DNA of 12,348 nucleotides from Limnohabitans sp. (GTDB lineage: Bacteria > Pseudomonadota > Gammaproteobacteria > Burkholderiales > Burkholderiaceae_C), in the NCBI GenBank assembly GCA_030729445.1, contig JANQXJ010000252.1:1-12348 (forward strand). Reading direction: 5' to 3'. A program made the translations under genes and the position numbers. Shown here one piece after another: positions 1 through 5,237 of the stretch; the stretch's first letter is position 1; each line of letters begins with the position of its first letter. The notes under the pieces are model-generated. The model was not told the origin of the DNA and made no database searches. It saw only the letters and a program-made list of their open reading frames with translations.

Positions 1-1
1 G

Positions 2-379
2 TCCGGGGCTGTGGCCACGCTGGGCCGTTGGGCCAAAAACTGGCCTGCGCGGCCCGTGTGTGTGGTGCCACTGCCCGCGCCGAACATGGCGGCCAACCGG
101 CAGTTGGCGACGCATATTGCGCAAAAAGGCCGTTTGCCCTTGCACGACGTTTTCAGCTGGCAGGGTGGCCCTGCGCCAGATGACAGCGCCTCCACGCCCG
201 TGGTGGCGCACTTGGAGTCGGCCATCCGACTGGCAACAGATGCCGCGCTGCCTGCAGGACCGGTGCTGCTGGTGGCCACCCAAGTGCGCACCCGCTGGGC
301 AGCCACCGTGGCGGCCGCGTTGCTGCGCGAACAAGGGGCCCCTCAGGTACTGTTGCTGGCTTTGCACTTGCAGCCTTGA
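2..379 (+). CDS. RecQ-family ATP-dependent DNA helicase, C-terminal fragment (5' end outside the window)
   Basis: The reading frame is open from the window edge and ends at TGA 377-379, giving 125 residues of a larger protein. The text resembles the C-terminal phosphoribosyltransferase-like tail found on RecQ helicases of actinobacteria and many Burkholderiales: a strand with RPVCVVPLPAP, then GRLPLHDVFSW, then GPVLLVATQVRTRW (257-298) followed by a helix ending AALLREQGAPQVLLLAL. In relatives, as I recall them, the strand reads VLLVDD plus a short loop and T/RW. Here the two aspartates are replaced by Ala-Thr, so the PRPP-type binding motif looks degenerate. The helicase motor domains lie upstream and cannot be seen. 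RecQ unwinds DNA during recombination and repair in the cytoplasm. A stand-alone ComF-like protein is the alternative, but the lost motif and the spacing favour the RecQ tail. Confidence 0.6.
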   Translation, partial: SGAVATLGRWAKNWPARPVCVVPLPAPNMAANRQLATHIAQKGRLPLHDVFSWQGGPAPDDSASTPVVAHLESAIRLATDAALPAGPVLLVATQVRTRWAATVAAALLREQGAPQVLLLALHLQP

Positions 380-414
380 GGCATGATCGGCACGAACTAT
401 TGAACGATGAAACG

Positions 415-894
415 ATGAACGACGACACACCTGACAGCCCCCTGCTTCAAGAAGCCCGTCTGTGGCAAGACGACAACTGGACCGCCCAGGTCATCAAAAA
501 CGAGGACGACGACGGCTGGGCTGTGGCGATGTACAAGACGGGTGAGTCTGAACCCGCCTTGGTGGGGCCTTGGACCATGGGCCGCGACAAGAAGAACCCC
601 AAGCCGCTGGACGGCACGGCCTTCATCACCTTGGTCAAAACCGCCAGCGAGTTTGTGCGCCGCAGCGAGCAGCAGCTGCACGCGCAGCTCAACCAGAGCG
701 TGACCGTGAACGGCAAGGACAGCCGTGTCACGGTGCTGCTGCGCATCGTGCCCGATGAGGACAATCCCTATGCCGTGCTGAGTGCGCAGGACGAAGGCGG
801 TGACGCGCTGGCCGAAGTCAAGGTGGATGCGGGCTTCAAGCTCAACCGCCAGACCGCTCAGGCCTGGGTGGATGCCGACTTTGCCTACACTTGA
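415..894 (+). CDS. Conserved hypothetical protein, 159 residues, function unknown
   Basis: I do not recognise a named family. The ATG at 415 is the first ATG in this frame; an upstream TTG at 376 would overlap the previous stop region and adds an unlikely N-terminus. No strong Shine-Dalgarno sequence is visible. The product is soluble-looking, with no signal peptide or membrane segment. It has an acidic start (NDDTPDSP), a tryptophan-containing segment DDNWTAQVIKNEDDDGWAVAMYK, a middle helix around SEFVRRSEQQLHAQL, and a C-terminal half of alternating polar and hydrophobic residues that suggests beta structure. It begins 35 bases after the RecQ fragment and its end overlaps the start of the CoA-transferase fragment by 23 bases, which suggests co-transcription. 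The codon pattern is like that of the neighbours, so it is probably a real lineage-specific gene. Confidence 0.7.
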   Translation: MNDDTPDSPLLQEARLWQDDNWTAQVIKNEDDDGWAVAMYKTGESEPALVGPWTMGRDKKNPKPLDGTAFITLVKTASEFVRRSEQQLHAQLNQSVTVNGKDSRVTVLLRIVPDEDNPYAVLSAQDEGGDALAEVKVDAGFKLNRQTAQAWVDADFAYT

Positions 895-1099
895 GGCCTT
901 GAGCGCACACCCAGGTTTTTCACCCGCCACCGGCCCCTTGGCCGGACTCAAGGTGCTCGAATTGGGCCAGTTGATTGCAGGCCCTTTTGCGGCCAAAACC
1001 CTGGGCGATTTCGGGGCCGATGTGGTCAAGATTGAGCCGCCCGGCGCAGGCGACCCCTTGCGCCAATGGCGCTTGATGAAAGACGGCATCTTTGGCTGA
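872..1099 (+). pseudogene. CaiB/BaiF family CoA-transferase, N-terminal remnant (truncated)
   Basis: Starting at ATG 872, which overlaps the previous gene, the frame encodes 75 residues and stops at TGA 1097-1099. Residues from about 22 match the N-terminus of CaiB/BaiF (type III) CoA-transferases very well: GPLAGLKVLELGQLIAGPFA, then KTLGDFGADVVKIEPPGAGD and PLRQWRLMKDG. Full-length members have about 400 residues and move CoA between carboxylic acids through an aspartyl-CoA thioester. The catalytic aspartate and the whole interlocked-ring fold lie beyond the break, so this piece cannot be active. Right after KDG, where relatives continue with a Trp-rich segment, the text becomes unrelated and runs into the 3' end of an oppositely oriented gene. 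This is a deletion or rearrangement breakpoint (or an assembly join) rather than a simple frameshift: no continuation is seen in the other frames. Confidence 0.8.
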
Positions 1100-1103
1100 A
1101 GAC

Positions 1104-1781
1104 TCACTGCGCTTTGGCGCCCGAATCCTTCACCACTTTGGCCCATTTGGTGATTTCGCTGGCCTGGTGCCGGGCCAGCTCTGCCGGGCTGGACAGCACC
1201 GGGTCGAGGCCCAGGGTCTTCAGGCGTTCTTGCACTTCGGGCAGTTTGAACACACGCAACACCTCGGCGTTGAGCTTGTCGATCACGGGGCGGGGCACAT
1301 TGGCCGGGGCAAACATGGCCAACCAATTGGTGGCCGTGGTTTGTGCCAAAGCCCGGATATTGCTCTCTTTGGCCATGGGCAGTGCCGAGGGCATGTTGTC
1401 AAGCATGACCTGGATGCTGCCGCCGATCAGGTCGGAAATGGCAAATTGACGGCCTTTGTAGGGCACATGCTCCATGGTGGTGCCGGTGAGCGACTTGAAG
1501 AGTTCGCCCGAGACGTGCACCGAGGTGCCGATGCCGGGGGAGCCAAACGAGAGCTTGTTGGGGTTGGCCTTCATGTAGGCGATCAACTCGGGCACGTTTT
1601 TGACGGGCAGGGCGTTGTTCACCACCAGCAAGTTGGGGGCCGAGGCGATCAACGAGATGGGGGTGAAGTCCTTGGCCATGTCGTAGGGCATTTTCTCGTA
1701 CAGCGCCCCGTTGATGGAATGGGTGCCCACCGTGCCCATGACGATCGTGAAAACCCTTTGCGCCAGGCCCCAGGCTGTCAT
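1104..1781 (-). pseudogene. Bug-type tripartite tricarboxylate transporter receptor (TctC-like), 5'-truncated
   Basis: The minus-strand frame ends with TGA at 1106-1104. Its protein matches the C-terminal two thirds of Bug/TctC periplasmic solute receptors: MGTVGTHSINGALYEKMPYD, FTPISLIASAPNLLVVN, LSFGSPGIGTSVHVSGELFK, VPYKGRQFAISDLIGG, and a C-terminus ending VVKDSGAKAQ. Members have about 320 residues, with a signal peptide and a first-domain segment ending in a DGYT-like motif just before this point. Here about 100 residues are missing and the match begins around FTIVMG (near 1750); text upstream of that is unrelated. The first usable ATG inside the matching region is 1739-1737. Without the export signal and half of the ligand-binding lobe it should be non-functional. 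Intact proteins of this kind bind carboxylates or similar small ligands in the periplasm. Its 3' end lies four bases from the end of the CoA-transferase remnant. Confidence 0.85.
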
Positions 1782-1800
1782 CTGCGTGACGCGCCAAGCG

Positions 1801-1819
1801 GGCGCAAGGCCTGTGCGCC
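1801..1819. repeat. Short inverted repeat GGCGCA-N7-TGCGCC
   Basis: GGCGCA at 1801-1806 and TGCGCC at 1814-1819 are exact reverse complements with a 7-base loop. The left arm can also pair with TTGCGCC near 1758-1764 over a longer loop. The repeats lie between the broken 5' end of the receptor gene and the MFS gene. No T-run follows, so this is not an intrinsic terminator. It may be an operator, or simply chance in GC-rich DNA. Confidence 0.3.
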
Positions 1820-1885
1820 TGGGTGTCTGCTTCGAGGCGGGCCAGCATCAGGCCACAATGGCGGGGATTGACCCACACGCTGCCC

Positions 1886-3061
1886 ATGCCCTCCACACCC
1901 ATCAACCGCCCTCTACAAGCTTGGCAAGTCATGCTGGGGGGCATTTGCGGGCTGGTGCTGACCATTGGTCTGGCCCGTTTTGCCTACACCCCCTTGTTGC
2001 CTGCCTTGCAAGCCCAAACCGGTTTGAACGATGCCGCTGCCGGGTGGCTGGCTGCCATCAATTACGCGGGCTACATCGTCGGGGCCTTGGTCACGGCCTG
2101 GATGGACGATGTGCGTTGGCGTCACCGTTTTTACAGCGCAGGCCTGTGGATGGCCTTGCTCACCACAGCGGCCATGGCGCTGTCGAGCTGGTTGCCTGCC
2201 TGGGGGCTGTGGCGCTTTTTGGGCGGTTTGTGTGGCGCCACCGGCATGCTGCTCGGCTCGGGGCTGGTGCTGGGCTGGCTGATGCGCCAAGGCCGCAGGC
2301 CCGAGTTGGGTGTGCTGTTCATAGGCTTGGGGCTGGGCATTGTGGTGTCAGCGCTGGGTGCTTGGGTCTTGTCCGACATCTGGACCTTGTGGTCTGACCA
2401 GTGGCTGGCCTTTGCCGCGCTGGGGCTGGTGTTTTTTGTGCCCGCCTGGCTGTGGCGGCCGCCCGTGCCACCCGTGCCTACCGCCGCAGTTGGCGCCCAG
2501 GTGCAGCCGCAGGTCTCGAGCAGATGGATGGCGACCATGGCCTTGAGTTATTTTGCGGCGGGATGGGGCTTTGTCATCAGCGCCACCTTCACCGTGGCCA
2601 TTGTCGAGCGCGAACCGGCCTTGGCCGGGCAGGGCGCCTTGGCTTGGGCGCTGGTGGGACTGGCGGCCATGCCTGCCGTGTTTTTGTGGGACCGAGTGGC
2701 CAGAAAGTTGGGCGATATCCCGGCTTTGCTGCTGGCTTTTGGCTTGCAAACCGTGTCCATCGTGCTACCCGCTTTGTCTGGAACACTCACGGCAGCGCTG
2801 GCCGGTGCTGTGGGTTATGGCGCAACCTTCATCGGCATCGTCAGTTTGACTTTGGCGCTGGTGGGTCGGCGTGCCCCTCAAAACCCGGGCAAGGCCATGG
2901 CCCGGTTGACCCTGAGTTACGGCGCTGCGCAAATGATCGCGCCCGTTGTGGCCGGGGCCATGGCGCAGGGCACGGGCAGTTTCAAGGGCGCTTTGTGGTT
3001 GACAGCAGCCGTCATGCTGGTGGGCATGGCGCTGCTTTTGGCTTTGCCCAAAGAGGATTAA
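1886..3061 (+). CDS. YbfB/YjiJ family MFS transporter
   Basis: An inner-membrane permease of the major facilitator superfamily. The protein has 391 residues from ATG 1886 and about 12 predicted membrane helices spread along its length. The first helix is followed by GLARFAYTPLLPALQ, a signature of YbfB/YjiJ transporters, and the second region has AAGWLAAINYAGYIVGAL. The charged loop WMDDVRWRHR follows helix 2, where MFS proteins carry their basic loop motif. A proline-rich cytoplasmic loop (PPVPPVPTAAV) separates the two halves. A longer reading from GTG 1823 adds 21 polar, Arg-rich residues that do not look like this family, so I prefer 1886 although no strong ribosome binding site is seen at either. 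Substrates for this group are mostly unknown. It is divergent from the broken receptor gene, and its stop interlocks with that of the convergent VOC gene. Confidence 0.85.
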   Translation: MPSTPINRPLQAWQVMLGGICGLVLTIGLARFAYTPLLPALQAQTGLNDAAAGWLAAINYAGYIVGALVTAWMDDVRWRHRFYSAGLWMALLTTAAMALSSWLPAWGLWRFLGGLCGATGMLLGSGLVLGWLMRQGRRPELGVLFIGLGLGIVVSALGAWVLSDIWTLWSDQWLAFAALGLVFFVPAWLWRPPVPPVPTAAVGAQVQPQVSSRWMATMALSYFAAGWGFVISATFTVAIVEREPALAGQGALAWALVGLAAMPAVFLWDRVARKLGDIPALLLAFGLQTVSIVLPALSGTLTAALAGAVGYGATFIGIVSLTLALVGRRAPQNPGKAMARLTLSYGAAQMIAPVVAGAMAQGTGSFKGALWLTAAVMLVGMALLLALPKED

Positions 3062-3765
3062 ATCCCCAAGCTTTGCAGCTGGACCAAGCCTTTGGGGGTT
3101 TGCAGGCTGGCCACCAAGTTGGCCGGGCCGGTTTCGATGGCGATGTTGGCCAACCCGATGGCATCAAACGCAGCTTGCAGCTTGGCACCGCTGGGGTGGC
3201 TCACGGTAAGACTTTGCAGCGTCACGCCCGATCGGGGCAGGCTGTTGCGCGGGTGCAGGCGCAGCGGATCGGTGGCCTCGGGCTTGCCCCACTGAATCAG
3301 GGTGGGCAAGCAACCGTTGAACAGGCGCTCACCATCTTCGCGCACAGTGATTTGCCAGTTGAGCGTGCCTTTGCTCGATTTGCGGCTGGCGTGCACCACC
3401 TGACCGCGCTCGATGCCCTGTGTGCGCAGCACATGGCGGGCGGCTTTGACGTCCTCGGTGCTGCTGACAAAGTGGACCAGCCGGGGGCCTTGGGCGACGG
3501 CTTTTTGCAAAGCGGCGTCGTCCATGTCAAACCAGCGCGGCACCTGGGCGCGTTTGGGGATCACGGCCAAGGGGTTGATGGCGATGATTTCGAAGTAGGC
3601 CAAAGGAAATTCGGGCGAGGCAATCTTGAACAACCGGTTGTGCGTGCCGTATTTTTCATGTTCGCCGCCGGGGCCGGGGGTGATGCCTAGAGTGTCTTCG
3701 CACCACTGCACGCCCTCGTCCAGCGAGGCGGCCATCACCACCAGGTGATCAATTTGAGTTTTCAT
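3058..3765 (-). CDS. VOC superfamily, glyoxalase-like domain protein
   Basis: The protein has 235 residues from ATG 3765; a second ATG at 3774 would add three residues (MPT). The N-terminus TQIDHLVVMAASLDEGVQWC and the segment YGTHNRLFKI followed by PLAYFEIIAINP are typical of the Glyoxalase_3 type of the vicinal oxygen chelate superfamily. His7 (DHLV), His42 (THNRL) and Glu59 (YFEII) are the likely metal-site or active-site residues. The C-terminal half, ending LVASLQTPKGLVQLQSLGI, forms the second beta-alpha-beta module. No signal peptide is seen, so it is probably cytoplasmic. The true substrate is unknown; family members rearrange, isomerise or cleave small molecules using a divalent metal. 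Its start lies inside the end of the NlpC/P60 gene (17-base overlap, different frame), so it is probably translated by coupling from the same message. Its TAA interlocks with the stop of the MFS gene. Confidence 0.8.
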   Translation of the reverse strand: MKTQIDHLVVMAASLDEGVQWCEDTLGITPGPGGEHEKYGTHNRLFKIASPEFPLAYFEIIAINPLAVIPKRAQVPRWFDMDDAALQKAVAQGPRLVHFVSSTEDVKAARHVLRTQGIERGQVVHASRKSSKGTLNWQITVREDGERLFNGCLPTLIQWGKPEATDPLRLHPRNSLPRSGVTLQSLTVSHPSGAKLQAAFDAIGLANIAIETGPANLVASLQTPKGLVQLQSLGI

Positions 3766-4312
3766 GGTTGGCATTGTCGCTGTTCACGGGCACTCGGCGT
3801 GCACCATTGAAGCGTTTTTGCCAATAAGCACTGCGCATATCTGCAATGTCGACGGCTTTTCCTGTGCGGGGGGCGTGGATGAATTTGCCGTCACCCACAT
3901 AAATGCCCACATGGCTAAAGGCACGGCGCATGGTGTTGAAAAACACCAGATCACCGGGTTGGAGCTCATCGCGGTCGATGACTTCTGTGGCCCGGGCCTG
4001 GTCAACGGCGTGGCGCGGCAGGATTTGTCCGACCGATTTTTCGTACAGGTAACGGACAAAGCCGCTGCAATCAAAACCGGTTTTCTCGCTGGTGCCACCA
4101 CGTCGGTAGGGCACGCCCAACAAGCCCATGGCCTGCTCCACCATGCCAGCGGCCTGGTCACCGGCCTTGTCTTTGACCACACTCAGTTGGGAGCCAATTT
4201 GGGAGACCAGGCCACGGTCATTTGAAACCACTGTTGGCGAGTCTTCTGTTGGAGATGACCAGGCGGGCATGCCCAAGGCTGCCAACAGTGATAAAAAAAG
4301 AATACAACGCAT
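3749..4312 (-). CDS. NlpC/P60 family peptidoglycan endopeptidase, secreted
   Basis: The protein has 187 residues from ATG 4312. This start is chosen because it is preceded by a GAGGA-like ribosome binding site and begins a clear signal peptide: MRCILFLSLLAALGMPAWSS, with cleavage probably after residue 19 or 20. The frame is open further upstream to 4429, but that would bury the signal. The NlpC/P60 (C40) domain covers about residues 55-175: YRRGGTSEKTGFDCSGFVRY with the nucleophile Cys82, LQPGDLVFF, SHVGIYVGDGKFIHAP with catalytic His134, and His146 as the third polar residue. Such enzymes cut the stem peptide of peptidoglycan, usually between D-Glu and diaminopimelate, in the periplasm. The family is often related to E. 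coli Spr/MepS. The tail is short and Asn-rich (NSDNANHENSN), and its coding end overlaps the VOC gene. Confidence 0.9.
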   Translation of the reverse strand: MRCILFLSLLAALGMPAWSSPTEDSPTVVSNDRGLVSQIGSQLSVVKDKAGDQAAGMVEQAMGLLGVPYRRGGTSEKTGFDCSGFVRYLYEKSVGQILPRHAVDQARATEVIDRDELQPGDLVFFNTMRRAFSHVGIYVGDGKFIHAPRTGKAVDIADMRSAYWQKRFNGARRVPVNSDNANHENSN

Positions 4313-4458
4313 ATCCTCACAGCATAACGGATATTTTTGGCTTAAATCTTGGGGCTGGTACGGCATCGGGTGAATGGCGCCTGATGGCGTCTCGCCATTG
4401 ATTTCCAGCCAACTCGTGTGCTGCGACAATCCTGCTCCAGAAACTCACAGGACAAAAT

Positions 4459-5064
4459 ATGTTGATCGATGCAGATGAAAGTCAATTGGTGCTGGTGGAT
4501 TTTCAGGCCCGCCTGAAACCCGCGATGCTGGACGCGGACGCCGTTTGGGCCAACGCTGCACGCTTGGCCACCTTGGCCCAGGCCCTCGATGTGCCCACCT
4601 GGGGCACCGAGCAAAATCCTTCGCGACTGGGCGAGATGCCCCCGGAAATTCGCAACCACTGCCGCCAGGTGCTGGCCAAGATGCAGTTCAGCGCCGTCGA
4701 AGAAGGCTTGGGTGAATGGCTGCAGCCCGAGCCAGTGCAGGCCCCGCGAGGCAACGCCCGCAGCTTGCCACGCCACCTGCAAAAGCCCCAGCCCGGCGCC
4801 GAGCCGCGCAAGACCATCGTGCTGGCCGGGTGCGAGGCGCACATTTGTTTAATGCAAACCGCTTTGGATTTGCTGGAAGACGAGTTCGAAGTGTGGGTGG
4901 TGACCGACGCCTGCAGCTCACGCACTGAGCGCAACCGGGACGCGGCCTATGACCGACTGGCGGGGGCGGGTGCCGAGCTGGTGACCGCCGAGATGGTGGC
5001 GTTTGAGTGGATTCGCACGGCCGAGCACCCGGATTTCAAGCTGATGCAAAGCTTGTTCAAGTGA
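4459..5064 (+). CDS. Isochorismatase-family cysteine hydrolase
   Basis: The protein has 201 residues; ATG 4459 follows an AGGA ribosome binding site at a normal distance. The catalytic triad of the isochorismatase-like fold is visible: Asp14 in LVLVDFQARL, Lys74 in VLAKMQFSA, and the nucleophile Cys130 in GCEAHICLMQTALDLLE. The fold ends with VWVVTDACSSRTERNRDAAY, typical of the family, and a C-terminal helix with VAFEWIRTAEHPDFK. The family includes nicotinamidases, YcaC-like hydrolases and true isochorismatases; the EAHICLMQTA type resembles YcaC-like or uncharacterised hydrolases, so the substrate is open. Residues about 88-118 form a Pro/Arg-rich insertion just before the strand carrying the cysteine. 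There is no signal peptide, so it acts in the cytoplasm. It is divergent from the NlpC/P60 gene, with 146 bases between the two starts for both promoters. Confidence 0.85.
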   Translation: MLIDADESQLVLVDFQARLKPAMLDADAVWANAARLATLAQALDVPTWGTEQNPSRLGEMPPEIRNHCRQVLAKMQFSAVEEGLGEWLQPEPVQAPRGNARSLPRHLQKPQPGAEPRKTIVLAGCEAHICLMQTALDLLEDEFEVWVVTDACSSRTERNRDAAYDRLAGAGAELVTAEMVAFEWIRTAEHPDFKLMQSLFK

Positions 5065-5071
5065 AGGGGAC

Positions 5072-5113
5072 CAGCGGGCAGGGCGGTTTCGGCCCACGCT
5101 GATGCCCTTTTTT
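5072..5113 (+). terminator. Possible intrinsic terminator after the isochorismatase-family gene
   Basis: CAGCG at 5072-5076 can pair with CGCTG at 5097-5101, extended by GG/CC across a bulged A. Alternatively GGGCA at 5076-5080 pairs with TGCCC at 5103-5107. Six T residues follow at 5108-5113. The position just after the stop at 5064 fits, but the stem is imperfect and the two foldings compete. Confidence 0.4.
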
Positions 5114-5173
5114 GCCTTGGGCTGAGTCAGCTTCTTGCAAGACCCTTGGCCATAATTATGAATTCAGAAGTGC

Positions 5174-5198
5174 GCGGCGATGGGTGACCATCACCGCC
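5174..5198 (+). promoter_or_regulatory. Dyad GGTGA-CCA-TCACC in the prpE leader
   Basis: GGTGA at 5183-5187 and TCACC at 5191-5195 are exact inverted repeats about a CCA centre, and GGC/GCC (5176-5178 with 5196-5198) could extend the stem across a bulge. It lies about 40-60 bases before the prpE start. It could be a regulator's operator or a leader hairpin. Upstream, an AT-rich CATAAT at 5151-5156 could be a -10 element, but no convincing -35 element is seen at the right distance. Confidence 0.3.
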
Positions 5199-5237
5199 TT
5201 CCTCGGGTTCATTTTGGTGGGTTTTCAGGAGACATCC

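Noticed and set aside
1823..1885. GTG start giving the MFS protein 21 more residues
   Set aside because: The extension is polar and Arg-rich, unlike the family, and has no ribosome binding site. ATG 1886 places the first membrane helix at the usual distance.
1399..1965. Minus-strand frame with the stretch GSVWVNPRHCGLMLARLEAD near 1760-1880, possibly a remnant of another gene
   Set aside because: I could not match it to any family, and it overlaps the receptor remnant and the start of the MFS gene in other frames. It may be chance, so it is not listed as a gene.
2401..3690. Plus-strand frame of about 429 codons across the end of the MFS gene and most of the VOC gene
   Set aside because: It is out of frame with the MFS gene and antisense to the VOC gene, both of which have clear family motifs.
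4313..4429. Longer N-terminus for the NlpC/P60 protein
   Set aside because: It would move the signal peptide to residue 40 and read through the divergent promoter region; ATG 4312 has a ribosome binding site and starts the signal.
5112..5237. N-terminal extension of PrpE with a hydrophobic stretch
   Set aside because: AGGAG sits directly before ATG 5238, where family similarity begins; the extension covers the promoter and leader region.
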